Source: Taxawa tesnikishii (nom. ined.) (taxonomy: Eukaryota > Ascomycota > Dothideomycetes > Dothideales). From it: a DNA stretch of 64,000 nucleotides. Numbering within the stretch: position 1 is the first letter of the stretch; each line of letters starts with the position of its first letter. Of this stretch, positions 22,937-36,839 are shown one piece after another. The notes under the pieces were generated by a model that was not told the DNA's origin, searched no databases, and saw only the letters and a list, made by a program, of their open reading frames with translations. The translations under genes were made by a program, and so were the position numbers. The DNA is taken from NCBI GenBank assembly GCA_030247885.1, contig JAPDRO010000013.1:62001-126000 (forward strand), written 5' to 3'.

Positions 22937-24147
22937 GAGGCGCGGTGATCGAGTAACAGAAGATTAGCCGCGCGACATGTGGTCGCGCTATGTTGTTATT
23001 CATGCAACTGTTGAGCAATCCCGCCGACCCCTCCCAACACAGGCGTTATCGTCTTCAACCAGCAGGCGTTGTTCGAGTTTCTGATCTCGCAATTCGTGGG
23101 GAAGATTGCGCTTTGCACCATGGCCAAGAAATGTCCGTCCCCAGATCACCAACCTAGTCAGCATTAAATCGCGAAACACCAATTAACGAAGGTCCTGTCA
23201 CTCGCGCAAGATGGCAACATTTCAAGTTACGATTAGCCAGCAGTCCAATCTGGGCTCGCCGCAGAACACCGCTCCGGGATTCGTGGCATCTGGTCCCAAC
23301 GTGTGCTCTTACCCAGGTCCTTTATTCCTGTTGATCCAAGGTGGCACCAACCCTGCGCACCTGTAACCATATCCACTATGGGACAAGTCCCTATAATGGA
23401 AGTACGTCTTTCGCAAACGCCTTACGCTCTAACGCAACGGCTCGCGAGTGGCGGACCTGTACTTCCTCCCCTTGTTCCGCCTGACACCGCACACTACAAT
23501 GGGCAGGATCGGTGAGAGCTGCAAGATGAACACCGCGCATGTGAACATGGTATAAGACGCTACCCCTATTTCGAGAATATAAGAGTTTTACGCGCAGAAT
23601 TCAGCGATTCCAATGCATGGACTAAGAGGAAGACAACCAGCCCGCTAACTCAACGCAAATCACATGAAAAGAGAGTTGTGTCGTTTCGGTGAACCTTTCG
23701 AGCGATCTATCTCAAAGACGCACCTCGGCTAGAAGCGAGTCCGAGTCCTCGATGGGAAACCGACCCAGCCAGCGATGTCTCCTTTCTGATGCAATTCTCG
23801 CATGGCAACAAGTCATGTAGTATGGGATGTGGAAGGCCACATACTGCCCAGAATGTCGTCTTCTCGGTACTTGGCAGGTGGAAGAGACGAGCCATGCACC
23901 AGGCGGACGGTTTGGCCGGAGAGGGCCTTTCCCGGCCTGCGGTCTGATTAGGTCGAGGTCTGCTATCGAACCTGATGACCCCAAGCCATACATCTTACCA
24001 TTGCGGAGCTCAATTGCGCAAAGCTGTACCGAGCCTGGGCGTTCTTGGCCTTGAAAAATGTGACACGTCCGGCAACATACAAATGCACAGGAGACAGACG
24101 GTGTAGAAGGGCCATGTTACTGTGAATTAAGTGCTCTACATTCAAAC
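22937..24147. other. Intergenic region between divergent TauD-like and MFS genes
   Basis: About 1.2 kb with no recognisable gene. Long for a shared promoter in this window, so regulated expression of one or both genes is plausible. Confidence 0.5.
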
Positions 24148-26556
24148 ATGGCCACTATTCTTACCGGCACCGTACGTCGCGAGGCGCCTCTGTCCTCCCG
24201 CAACTCCTCATCCTCAGAAATCGATCCTGCTACCGCCCTCGAGCAGGAGAAGAAAGATCCCAAGCGTCGCTTCTCGGTAACCGCAGTCCCTGCCCATGAA
24301 GCCCCCTTGGGCATCCCGCGGTCTGAGAAACGTTTCTGGTTCCAGCGAGACAAGACATATGATCCCGATGCCATCGCAACACAGGTAGTCACCCCGTCGT
24401 CGCCTACCGCAAGCTTGGAGTACTGAGAACTGCATGTAGCCTAGCGTGTTTGATAATCCAGATACGGCAAAGGAGTACCAACCTCGCACAGACTGGGAGA
24501 ACATACGTAAGAACACTTCTTGTCACTGCACCTGGCCATCACTGACACCATTGAGACCGATTCGATCCCTCTGCCCGCTGGACATGGGGTGAGGAGCACA
24601 AGCTGATCCGCAAGATCGATGCCCGCATCATGGTCTTTGCTTGCATCATGTTCATGGCGTTGGAGCTGGATCGCTCCAATCTGTCCCAGGCGCTCACGGA
24701 CAATTTTCTGAACGAGCTCCATTTGACTACGAACGGTAAGAACAATTCTCCTCATGGATTGACGGAGTAAATACCTGACGCGTTGTCCTAGACTATAACC
24801 TCGGAAACACCGTCTTCAAACTGTCTTTCCTTTGTGCGGAACTACCCTCCCAGTTGGTCTCTAAATGGGTCGGCCCTGATCGTTGGATCCCTACACAAAT
24901 GGTTTTGTGGGCCATAGTCGCATCAGCTCAGTTTAAGCTTGAAGGACGCTCATCCTTCCTTGCTTGCAGAGCGCTTCTTGGGATCATGCAGGGTGGCTTC
25001 ATTCCAGACGTTATCCTGTACCTTTCGTACTTCTACAAGCATCATGAGCTATCCATCCGGTTGGGCTTCTTCTGGACCGCGATGAGTACTGCGGATATCT
25101 TGGCTGGATTCCTTGCTTATGGCATTCTGCACATGCGTGGTATCGACGGACATTCGGGGGTAAGTTTTCCCCGGTACCATGACGGAGAGAAAACGGACTA
25201 ACATCTTTTCAGTGGCGGTGGCTCTTCCTTATTGAGGCATGCGAACCAGGAATCGTTCAGTTGACGGGCATGAAGCTAATACTCGTACAGGGAGTGTTTA
25301 CCGGAGTGATTGGTCTATCTGCTTACCTTCTGATGCCTGCATCCCCGACGCACACGGCAAGCTGGTTCCGGGGCAAGAAAGGATGGTTTACAGAAAGGTC
25401 GGTCGTTCGTTCTGTGTCGGTCGCTACATTGCACGTCTTTGATTAACACAATGCTGCACGGTATAGGGAGGAAACCATCATGGTCAACCGCGTCATCCGC
25501 GAAGATCCAACCAAGGGCGGCATGCACAACCGTCAACCGATCACACCCAAGCTTCTTTGGCAGAGCATGAAAGACTTTGACCTATGGTAAGGACAGTTCT
25601 CTGCATCGTATTCAGCCGTCGCTGACAGAGCTTAGGCCTCTCTACATCATCGGACTTATGTTCCAGATCCCATTCACACCCGTCACTCAATATCTAACTC
25701 TCTCGTTGCGCGGTCTTGGCTTCGATACATTCCAGTCCAACCTCCTCGCAATTCCGTATACAGCTATCCATAGTAAGTTCTCGCCGACCTTGCGTTACAG
25801 GAATCACCATGCCTGACATTGTACAGTGCTCACAATGATGCTCATCACCTACCTCGGCGAGATCTACGGTGAACTATCACTCACGGCAATGTCCGGTCAG
25901 ATCTGGGGTATCCCGTTCCTAGTGTATCTGAACGTGGTGGACACCACCAAAGTCAACAGATGGATCATCTGGACCGTCACCACTCTCATGCTCAGCTATC
26001 CCAACGGTAAGCCTCGATCAACAGTACTCCGGGAAACGGTGTTGACGGGAATCGCACAGCGCATCCCATTCAAGTCGGTTGGAACTCTAGAAATTCGAAC
26101 GCAGTGCGCTCGCGCACGGTTTCGGCCGCAATGTACAATATGTTCGTCCAAGCGGGTGGAATCATCTCTTCGAACGTTTACCGCACCGGTGAGACTTTCC
26201 CCTTCACGCTTCGAACCCTTCACCGGAGGCCGTAGACTCTGACGCGGCGCAGATGACGCTCCTCGTTACAAGCGCGGAAACAGAGTTCTGCTCGCCTTGT
26301 GTTGTTCCAACATCGTCATATATTTTATCACTAAGGCCTACTATCTCTGGCGCAACAGGCAGCGTGAAAGGAAGTGGAACGCGATGACGGATGAACAGAA
26401 ACTGGAGTATCTTGCCACGACTACGGATCAAGGTATGTTGGTACAGGAAGCTGCAGCTGCGCTGACTACCGTGATTTTTTTTTTGCCCTCATCCTGACCA
26501 TACGACTGACGGTTTCACCAGGCAACAAGCGTCTCGACTTCCGCTTTGCGCATTGA
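24148..26556 (+). CDS. MFS transporter, Dal5-like anion:cation symporter family
   Basis: A 12-helix major facilitator of the fungal Dal5 (allantoate/ureidosuccinate/nicotinate-type) family. The long charged N-terminus ([14 protein letters not shown]...) leads to [40 protein letters not shown] and [20 protein letters not shown], characteristic of this family. Later come [56 protein letters not shown] (the central loop), helices through [15 protein letters not shown] and [20 protein letters not shown], and a cytosolic tail [10 protein letters not shown]. Around nine short introns split it, all with GT..AG ends and frame-consistent joins (for example [12 protein letters not shown] across the one near 26010-26060). 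No homopolymer breaks seen. Substrate cannot be told; family members carry small organic anions. Confidence 0.88.
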
Positions 26557-27352
26557 ATCATCTAAAGCCAGGACTTAGAACGTCTCGTGAGTAGCAGCGG
26601 AGATTCCTCCAAGAGGTATGGAGAAGGCATCGGTCGGACAGTGTATCGGACAAGAATGAACTCACTTCTCTTAAGAGGAGATTTTCGTACACTTCGTCTC
26701 TTGGGATGGTTCTGGGACCGGTATAGAGCGTTTTTGGCTGCTTTTGTCTACATTTCGGAACAGGTTAGAGAAATAGTTGTGGATGCATATAGAAGAGCTT
26801 TCTCCTATGGATGCATGATCTGCTCCGAACTCCTCCGGATCCGGGACTTGGATTGTTACAGCGCACTATCGACTGCACCGTTGTTCCCTTGACATTAGAC
26901 CGCGGGATTCGAGTCGCTGCCCACTCATTTGGGAGACTAACAAGGGATGCGCTTCCGTAAAGTCGAGTAACGGCTTTGACGATGGAGAATTATTGTTCCA
27001 AATCAAGGCCGCCCTGGCACCGGGTTTAGTGCACTCTGTCACCCAACTTCCGCGGAGTGATAGAGCTGCTTCCGGCATGGCTGGCAGTATACGCACATAG
27101 GTCTTTAGATTTGTGACTCGTATAGAGGTGCCCTCAAATGCTTACTGCCTTGCGATAGCAACAAATCGGCTACACGATCCGTCGCTAGAGGGCATGAGTT
27201 ATTGTCAACATTAGAGGTCTCTGTTACAGAGGGCAGTATCTCAGATTTAACTCTGGAGTCACAACAGGTGTGATGGTGTTGTGGCTCTTTTCACAGCCTT
27301 GTAATAGACCACCATCCAGTAACGAAAGTTCCGGCCTTAGTAGACTAGACGA
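26557..27352. other. Intergenic region downstream of the transporter gene
   Basis: No gene recognised; includes a T9 run near 26476 just inside the last MFS intron. Short frames only. Confidence 0.5.
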
Positions 27353-28096
27353 TCATCCACTCCTTGTCCCCATCCTCACTCTCCCCTCTACTTCTTCCTC
27401 CTCCTCAGCCGCCTTTCCCGCACCACGACAATGCTCAGATCCTCCTGTTCGAATGCGGCTGCCGAATCCCTTGCCCCCGCCCTTGATTCCCCATTTGCTG
27501 CTGTCGAGGACCTCCCGGACCTTCTTCTCGACGGCCGTCTTCTCCAGCTGGATCTCCCGCACGACCTTCATCTGCTTACGATACTGAGCCCTTTCCGCAT
27601 TGTTCCAGGTGCGCTGCTTGTGTTGATCGACGGCTCTGAGCTCGTTGCGCAGGGTCTCGTACTCGGCGGCCAGAGCGGCAACGCGGGCGACAAGCGCCTT
27701 CAAGTCTTCCGGGCCCGCTGAGGCCGATGCAGTGGATGGGAGCGAAGTCGCGGAGGATGATGTGTCGAGGGAGGGGAGGGACGCGGCGCTGGGAACGCGC
27801 TCGGCGTCGTCGAAACTGATGTCCTGCAGCTCCGCGTCGGGTTTGGCTTCGTCGGACTCTTCATCCTCCGACACGTCTCCCTCTTCGGTTGGTTTGGCGG
27901 TGAATACAATCGCAGAGCGGATGCTTCGGCCGAGTGCGGTGAGTTCTTGGTATGTGTCGTTCATCCGATCAAAGGCAGCGAGCATCGGGTAAGCGCAACG
28001 GCTGAGGTAGGCTTGCTCGTGTGGTGGGAGCGTGATAGTAATGGCGTCAAGGTTGGGAAGGGGCAGTTTGTCGTTCTTGAGCATTGGGAGAGCCAT
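27353..28096 (-). CDS. Conserved-looking coiled-coil protein, function unknown
   Basis: I do not recognise the family. The single exon starts MALPMLKNDKLPLPNLDAIT, ITLPPHEQAYLSRCAYPML, AAFDRMNDTYQELTALGRSI, which looks like real, helical protein. An acidic low-complexity middle follows (GDVSEDEESDEAKPD, SSSATSLPSTASAS). A coiled coil comes next (EDLKALVARVAALAAEYETL, RNELRAVDQHKQRTWNNAER, KQMKVVREIQLEKTAVEKKV), then a basic/Gly tail KWGIKGGGKGFGS. The last 35 residues turn Arg/Glu-rich, so the true end may differ if a base is missing there. ATG 28096 is chosen over the upstream in-frame M because MALPML begins the patterned region. A small coiled-coil subunit of a larger complex is plausible; that is a guess. 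Confidence 0.65.
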   Translation of the reverse strand: MALPMLKNDKLPLPNLDAITITLPPHEQAYLSRCAYPMLAAFDRMNDTYQELTALGRSIRSAIVFTAKPTEEGDVSEDEESDEAKPDAELQDISFDDAERVPSAASLPSLDTSSSATSLPSTASASAGPEDLKALVARVAALAAEYETLRNELRAVDQHKQRTWNNAERAQYRKQMKVVREIQLEKTAVEKKVREVLDSSKWGIKGGGKGFGSRIRTGGSEHCRGAGKAAEEEEEVEGRVRMGTRSG

Positions 28097-28846
28097 CTTG
28101 CGCAATCCGAGGTTTTCGCGCGGCAACTATGGTGCTGATATGTGGGGACAAATATGTTCGATGATGTAGAGCTGGCGAAGAACTGGCGTTGGAGACCAGA
28201 AGCCTGAGGATGCGTGTGTAAGAGATGGGTGCGGTTTCGTGAGGAGGGTAGGTCTGATGATGCCTACAGCCGCGACAGCGTTCGGGCAACTGGAGGTGGT
28301 ACTGAAAATCGAGAAAGGGGCGCGGAAGAGCGTAACTCTACCAAAGAACCGGAGCGACTACAAAAGTCTAGAGACGCGTTTGCAGGGAATGTGTATGGTG
28401 ACCGCGATGGAGAACGATGGATAAGTGTTGGAGAACGTTAGAAGGATAAGAAGGCCGGAGGGAGGTGTCGGGGAGCTATGCAGAACACGCTGCAAGTGAA
28501 AGACAACATTAGGCTTCTGCATACCTATATTTTTATTCCACGTCACGTGTTTGCTTGGACATCATCCATCAGACGGACAGCTTCGTTCACATGAAGTAAT
28601 CTGAACAGAAAAGAACAACAGAAACGCGCTCACTTGTTGCTAGTTACCACTTCCCAGTCACCACTTGCCAGTTACCGCTCGCTGCTCGTTGTCAGCACCG
28701 AGCGATACACTGTCCGTTTACAGGCCATCGGATGATGGAGAACCCCTCCTCCTCGCGGCAAGCGTTCCATGAAGCTCCTGTTCGCTCAGGAGACATAATC
28801 CGTAGGCGGTAACGGGGACCTCTCCGACGGGGCTCAACATGGCCCT
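28097..28846. other. Intergenic region
   Basis: No gene recognised. A run of similar short units (ACTTCCCAGTCACCACTTGCC, about 28640-28680) forms a weak imperfect repeat of the AGTTACCAC type. Confidence 0.45.
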
Positions 28847-30022
28847 TCAATGCGCAATCTTCATCCCCTCCAGAAACATCTCCGTGCACTCCTGACTTCT
28901 CTTCTTCAGACCATCGCTCACCTCGCCCAGTCCCTCGACCTCCTGCACGCCCTCCCTGGTCCACACAACCGCTGCTCACCCACGTCTTCCGCACGAACTT
29001 GCAGCGCCTGCCACCTTAGCTGCTTCAGGCGCCTCACAAACTCATCAATCTGATCCTCTTCGCCCTCCGCAAAGACCGCACCTGGGTAGCCTGGGCGGGA
29101 ATACCCTGCGAGAGCGAGTTCTTTGGACCAGGCAAGGATATCTCGACGCTTTGAAGTTGCGAGGAGGTGGTGCGACCAGATAACCACGCGCTTGATTCTG
29201 GGCGGGCCTCTTCCCTTCCCTTTGCCCTTCGTCTTGCCAGAGGCGGGCTTGGATGCGGTAGTGGAAGAGAGGGATTCTGCCTCGCTTTCGCTTCCTTCGG
29301 CTGTCAGTTCCGGAAGGTGCTCGACAAATGCATTGATTAAGACGTCGAGGACCTCGACTCCTGACTCGAGCTCCTCAACCTGTCGGGCTAGCGCCGCTCT
29401 TGCCACTTTACGTCGCGAGGTGGAGATATCGCCGCTGCAAGACAGATACACATTCGGCTTCATTTCAGATGGATAGCTTGATGGGAGTGAGATCTCTAGT
29501 GTATACGAGGCTGGCTTGGGGTTAGATCAGCATGGTGTGCATCGGGTAACTAATTGGGAGAAAGACTGGTGGCAGAAACAGACAGGGGTATTAGGGCACA
29601 ACAGGGGCAGGCTTCTTGATAGATGGGATAAAATAGATGCTCAACGCTCATTCCATCTAGTCCATCAGGGGACTTCGTATAACCCTGTCCAGCCCGTAGA
29701 ACAATGGACTAGACGGAACGGAAAAAGTGTCAAGTAGCTACCCTATCCATCCGATGAATAATGCCTCTTCCGTTCGTTTCATTCTATCTTGAACCAGACG
29801 GACTGGAATGGGATTCATTGCCTCTCAATGAGAAGCCTGAACAGGGAAGGAAGAGCGAGTGTTTACAAAAGCATACTTACGGTGCAGCGCTAGCGAAAAC
29901 ACCGGGTCTGGACAATCGGGCTCCTTCAAGTCGGGCTCTCGCTCGCGCCAGTTGAACTCCGACGGGTACATGCTCTGTACGAGGACGATCTCGGCCGACT
30001 GGCGGCTGCGGTTGTCGTCCAT
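28847..30022 (-). CDS. RWD-domain protein (RWDD2-like, DUF1115 C-terminus)
   Basis: The protein combines an N-terminal RWD domain with the DUF1115 C-terminal domain, as in RWDD2. Exon 1 (from 30022) encodes MDDNRSRQSAEIVLVQSMYP, SEFNWREREPDLKEPD; after an intron of roughly 360 nt the RWD domain continues ASYTLEISLPSSYPSEMKPN. Then come the DUF1115 region, GPPRIKRVVIWSHHLLATSK, RRDILAWSKELALAGYSRPG and YPGAVFAEGEEDQIDEFVRR. The end is split between frames: RWQALQVRAEDVGEQ and, one base out, VWTREGVQEVEGLGEVSDGL then ECTEMFLEGMKIAH, a usual family C-terminus. This slip near 28985 is not in a long homopolymer. RWD proteins often bind partner proteins; no catalytic role is known. Confidence 0.8.
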
Positions 30023-30204
30023 ATCAGAGAATCGGGCAGGCCGGATTTTTTCGTCTTGCTATGCCTCCGAAGCTGCGCACCAGTACCTGATTAGGTCTAA
30101 TGGAAAGGTTGTGAGGTGCTTTGGAGTAGTTTTGTCGAGGAAAAGTTGAGCCTCGGGCGGAAAGTGCAGTCAACGATGACGTAATCCAGACAGAAGGTGG
30201 TGGT

Positions 30205-30229
30205 GGAGCGGAGCGGAGCGGAGCGGAAT
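30205..30229. repeat. GGAGC pentanucleotide repeat
   Basis: Five near-perfect GGAGC units about 200 bases upstream of the RWD gene start, in its promoter region. Likely slippage-prone. Confidence 0.8.
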
Positions 30230-30702
30230 TGAGAAGTGCAACAGCCACCGACCTTGCCCTGTGCCAGCCAACGTATATGTTCGTCCGAGTCGAAATGGTC
30301 CGATCTCGTTCGTGGTCACTTTCTCATAAGAAAAGAATGATAGTGCCAAGACCCAACTGTAACCGTGCACTTCTCCCCGTACAGATGTCTACTAATTGGT
30401 ATGCCCGAAAGAGCGGGCTAGGTTGTACGTTAGGGCGAGGATGCAGCTTGGGTCGGCCAAAGCACGCAGATCAGCTGAGCCTGCTGCAGCCAAGGCACAT
30501 ACGCTTCTGTATGGCTCGAAGCTATTGCCCGCACGAGTGCTTTATCGTTCGCCTTTTTGCAGGTTGTACAGCATTTGTCATTTGTTAAGGCCACCAACAG
30601 CTTGCATCTAGACGAACCGTGAGCGACCGCCAACACGAACACTCGACGCACTCGAAGCAGGCTTCAAAGCATCCCATTGTATCGACACACGTTTGCTTGC
30701 AT

Positions 30703-30813
30703 ACAGCTGTTTTCAGGCCTCCAGCAAGTCATTGATCCGCTCTATACATCTCCCGTCTGACCAAAGGGATAAGAGCTTTCGGCCCCACTCAAACCTTGCT
30801 CGCTGGTCATGGG
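30703..30813. repeat. Dispersed 110-bp repeat, copy A
   Basis: Aligns in direct orientation with 32606-32715. Shared cores include CTCCAGCAAG/CTCCAACAAG, CCCGTCTG, GGATAAGAG and GTCATGG. Most differences are C/T or G/A transitions, as expected after repeat-induced point mutation. Parent element not recognised. Confidence 0.65.
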
Positions 30814-31159
30814 ACGCAGATGTGCCTACGTTATGCCTTGCAGGCACTGATCACTGAATGCGCCATATCTCCAAACCTGGCGATCTGGCCAATCTGTGGC
30901 TTGCGTTCAGCATTTCCGGTTCGCTAGAGGGAGCAACCTGCCAGTTCTTTACTGTCGAAACGTTCAGCCATCTCTCTGACTGCAGCGGATGGCGCGAGGC
31001 TACAGGTTCTCGATTGACTGGGTTTCCCAGCGGCTGATAGGTACCAACGGAAGAGAGGTATAGAAGAGTTCTGTATCCCCAATTTCCTTGCCATCTCGTG
31101 AAGTAGACCTCGACTCCCTTCTCTGTTGAATCCAGCTCAACCGCTATCCACAAACTACA

Positions 31160-31624
31160 ATGCGTCTCCTCAACCAAATCTCTCTTCTTGTTTCTCTCCT
31201 CTCTCCCGTCCTAGCAATAAGTCCGCCCTACTGCCCATCCAAATCCACCGGTTCGGGAGACCAGAAAAAACTTTTCCAATCCTTCGTCACCGAGCTCTAC
31301 ATCAACAAGAACGTCACCGGAGCTTTCGACACCTACGTCTCACCGACCATACTCGAGCACAACCCCATGGTCACCACACGTGCCCAAGTCATCCAACTTC
31401 TATCTGGCCTTCTGCCTAACGTCAACGTCAACATTGTGCACGAGATCTTCGACGCCAGCAGTAGCGTCGGAGTTGTACACTTCGCTTCTACAGGACCAGG
31501 AGTTAACAACATATTGACGGCGATTGCGGATTTCTATCGCTTTGACGGGAGTTGTATTGTTGAGCATTGGGATGTTGTTGAGGCGCTTCCGGCGGGAGCC
31601 ACGAATCCGAACGCTTTGTTTTGA
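31160..31624 (+). CDS. Secreted SnoaL-like (NTF2-fold) protein
   Basis: A 154-residue single-exon gene. A classic signal peptide (MRLLNQISLLVSLLSPVLA) is followed by ISPPYCPSKSTGSGDQKKLF, FVTELYINKNVTGAFDTYVS, TILEHNPMVTTRAQVIQLLS and the C-terminal strands ILTAIADFYRFDGSCIVEHW, DVVEALPAG. The HNP and DG..VEHWDV signatures match predicted SnoaL-like aldol-condensation/polyketide-cyclase proteins, which are often small, secreted and of unknown substrate in fungi. One N-glycosylation sequon (NVT). The frame is clean, and there is no biosynthetic cluster nearby. Sure of fold; function unknown. Confidence 0.85.
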   Translation: MRLLNQISLLVSLLSPVLAISPPYCPSKSTGSGDQKKLFQSFVTELYINKNVTGAFDTYVSPTILEHNPMVTTRAQVIQLLSGLLPNVNVNIVHEIFDASSSVGVVHFASTGPGVNNILTAIADFYRFDGSCIVEHWDVVEALPAGATNPNALF

Positions 31625-32255
31625 TCGGTTGTGAGGAATGTACTGGATAGAAGAAGGGCAGGTTGGCGTACTTGTCACCGGGCTTCATGAAGTGATTTTG
31701 GGTACTAGTGGAGTTGAAGTTGTGCATTGAGTGAAGGGAGCGGAAGAAGTCCAATGGTTGATCCCGCAGATACGAAGCTCTACAATGATTATTGGAGATG
31801 ACAACAAATACCATCTGCATCACTAGCTAGTCCCTGCGTCGCTCGGGTCAGGGTAAGAGCTTTTCGTCACTCAACTATCTTACTGCCTTCAGTGGCGGGA
31901 TCTTTGTAGATATCTGTTCTGCCTCCTCAGCATACACATTGTATTCATTCTACAAGTTTTTGACCAGTATCCGGTAACCATGGTACTGCACCTCATTCCG
32001 CACTGTTCTCGCTATCCTCAAGGCTCCATCGACTGCATCAGCTAGTGCTGACTAGTAGAGCGGTCCTGTTCACGGTCGATGATGGGACAAGCAAAGGAAA
32101 GCACACACTATGATTGCAATCCGACTGGGCGCAGAACAGCATGATCGTTCACTGAAACGAATGAAGGTAATGAAGATGGAGCAGCAAACTCACCATACGC
32201 GCAAACCTCCCAATAATGACTCGTGCAACATTGGCACGGAATCCAGCTGTTCGAC

Positions 32256-32607
32256 CTACAAGCACGGCCCCGAGTCATGATACTGACATCCCCGCTTGCT
32301 ATCCCGGTGCTTGCATTTTTCGAAGGAACAGTCAAATCGTTGAGCATAGGTCCGTTGTCCTTTATGTAGTTGCAGAGGTTGCTGATGAGGAGTTGCAGCC
32401 TTGCAGCTCGGGGTTTTTGTAAATGCATTTGCTGGGATTGCCCGAGTCATCGTCGTCGACGAAGTCCCGCTTCTGGACAGTTACGGGCATCACGGTGACA
32501 GTGACGGGTTCCACGGTGACAGTGACAGGTCTCACTGCTGGCCGGGTTAACAGCACCGACGCGATCGGCAAATCGGAGTCGAAGGGCACGAAGCGGCCCG
32601 TAGGCAC
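32256..32607 (-). CDS. Possible small Cys-rich secreted-type protein (uncertain model)
   Basis: One minus frame gives TVTVEPVTVTVMPVTVQKRD (a Thr/Val repeat ending in a KR Kex2-like site), then an Asp run and SKCIYKNPELQGC. A neighbouring frame downstream gives FDCSFEKCKHRDSKRGCQYH, DSGPCL with five more cysteines. Together these look like two exons of a small processed Cys-rich protein, but I cannot place a signal peptide or a certain intron. Function unknown; may be chance. Confidence 0.25.
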
Positions 32608-32715
32608 AGCCGCCCTCAGGTCTCCAACAAGAACTCAATCTGTTCCTGTATATATCCCGTCTGGCTAAAAGGATAAGAGTTCCGGCCCAACTCTAGCCCT
32701 GCTTACTAGTCATGG
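32606..32715. repeat. Dispersed 110-bp repeat, copy B
   Basis: Second copy of the repeat at 30703-30813, same orientation, 1.9 kb apart, differing mainly by transitions. The flanking sequences do not align, so the shared unit ends near CATGG. Confidence 0.65.
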
Positions 32716-32985
32716 CTCCCCATAGGTCTCTTGTCCCGTACCTATAAGCCACGCGCATCATGCTACCATTCAATGCAGCAAGGCTAGGATGATGCAGCAA
32801 GGCTGAGCAGCATGCTGTGGCATTTGTAGATCGTCTATTTTCTACGTCTGATCGCGGCAAGATTCGCTTCTGTGATAGCAAGTAGGACGAGGCAAACCTC
32901 GTGTCAGCAACGACCTTCACTCTTAGAATCGTAGCGGAGAAAGCTAACAATCTCCAGCTTCTGACGCACGAAGGAACTGCGAGAT

Positions 32986-33303
32986 ATGTTACGCCTCATC
33001 CAGCGAAAACCGGCATCCTACACCTCTGTAGCCTCGCACGACGGAGACGTCGACATCGAGTCGGTCGAAAGGTCGGCGGTCATTCAAGAACCTATCGTCC
33101 TATCGATTGATCATGACAAACCATCGGTACAGAATGCCGACGCAATCGTCAGGTGGGGCATCGACTGGAAGATGCCTGCGAAAATGATTGCTCTCTTACT
33201 CGCAGGCGGTGCAGTCGCAGTAGGCCACCACATCTTCTATGAATCCTTGGACGGAAAGCTTGTGGGCAGCGGTGACAGTACCCCGAGTCAGGGTGGGCAA
33301 TGA
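32986..33303 (+). pseudogene. Truncated N-terminus of a fungal multi-pass membrane protein
   Basis: The 105-residue frame ends WKMPAKMIALLLAGGAVAVG, HHIFYESLDGKLVGSGDS, which resembles the start and first membrane helix of large fungal integral-membrane proteins (the family with a GHHxFYxSLDG-type motif after helix one). The following helices are absent: the frame stops at 33301, and the palindromic AT-rich sequence begins there. I read it as a gene remnant whose remainder was lost or displaced. Family assignment rests on this one motif. Confidence 0.45.
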
Positions 33304-33328
33304 CTGAATATTCATTTTTATAAACCAC

Positions 33329-33387
33329 TGAATAACAACTGAATATTCAGTATATTCAGTATATTCAGTGTATTCAGTTGTTATTCA
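33329..33387. repeat. AT-rich palindrome with 9-bp tandem repeat
   Basis: Two perfect 17-bp arms (33329-33345 and 33371-33387, TGAATAACAACTGAATA and its reverse complement) flank and overlap four tandem ATATTCAGT units (33343-33378, the last with A to G). The whole can fold as a hairpin. It abuts the truncated membrane-protein ORF. Confidence 0.85.
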
Positions 33388-33969
33388 CTTCTTTACAATG
33401 TATGGATATCCGTGCATTGCCCGCCCTGTGACAGTGCTATCAAGCAGAAATGTGATTTTGTTGACCTCCTATTCTGGTGCAGATTGCAGCGGTGTCCTCT
33501 GCATAGTACGGGCGCACTCCTAACCATCCTGAGCCAGTCCACCTTGATACCAGCGGACGTTCCATTGAGTGTATCAGCTTTCACGCCCTTCTTTGATGGG
33601 GGTTGAGACACGTCTCGAACATAGCAGATGCGTTAGGGGTGGAGACCGAGAGTAAACATGTAGGATGTTGAAAAAGGGATCATGTACCCGTAATCATGCA
33701 CTCTGCAAATTCTCTTCGTTACTTCTGATGGTGGGCCATACACAAGTCCCGCTTGCTCCTTCTCTATCTCTCCCCTTCCTCGCCCTCAGCCGATGCCGAG
33801 GTACGCTGACCTTGCCGGACTGCTGCAGTACAGACCATGCTGCTGGGTATGATCTACTGAGCTTTCATGTGTTGGCTTCATGGCGCTCGATGTCCTCCGG
33901 GTTGACGGCAAGCCAAGGAACATACGCCCTTCGAGGGTTGACGCAATGCCGGACTGCATGAGACGATTC

Positions 33970-36839
<2,870 letters not shown>

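Larger units (their letters stand above)
30023..31159. other. Intergenic region with repeat copy A
   Basis: No gene recognised. Contains the GGAGC repeat and one copy of a 110-bp dispersed repeat (30703-30813), and the promoter of the SnoaL-like gene. Confidence 0.5.
31625..33969. other. Gene-poor island with repeat copy B, truncated ORF and palindrome
   Basis: About 2.3 kb without a convincing complete gene. It holds a possible Cys-rich small protein (minus, 32108-32607), a 21-bp coding-like tandem duplication (32491-32532), repeat copy B, a truncated membrane-protein N-terminus and a long palindrome. It looks like an accessory or decayed stretch. Confidence 0.55.

Noticed and set aside
24148-26556. 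TauD-like and MFS genes as a dedicated sulfonate uptake pair
   Set aside because: They are divergent but 1.3 kb apart, and the Dal5-type family carries many anions; no sequence feature ties them to one substrate.
28968-28995. A 24-nt intron bridging the frame slip in the RWD gene
   Set aside because: GT..AG ends exist, but 24 nt is below the size that fungal spliceosomes normally remove.
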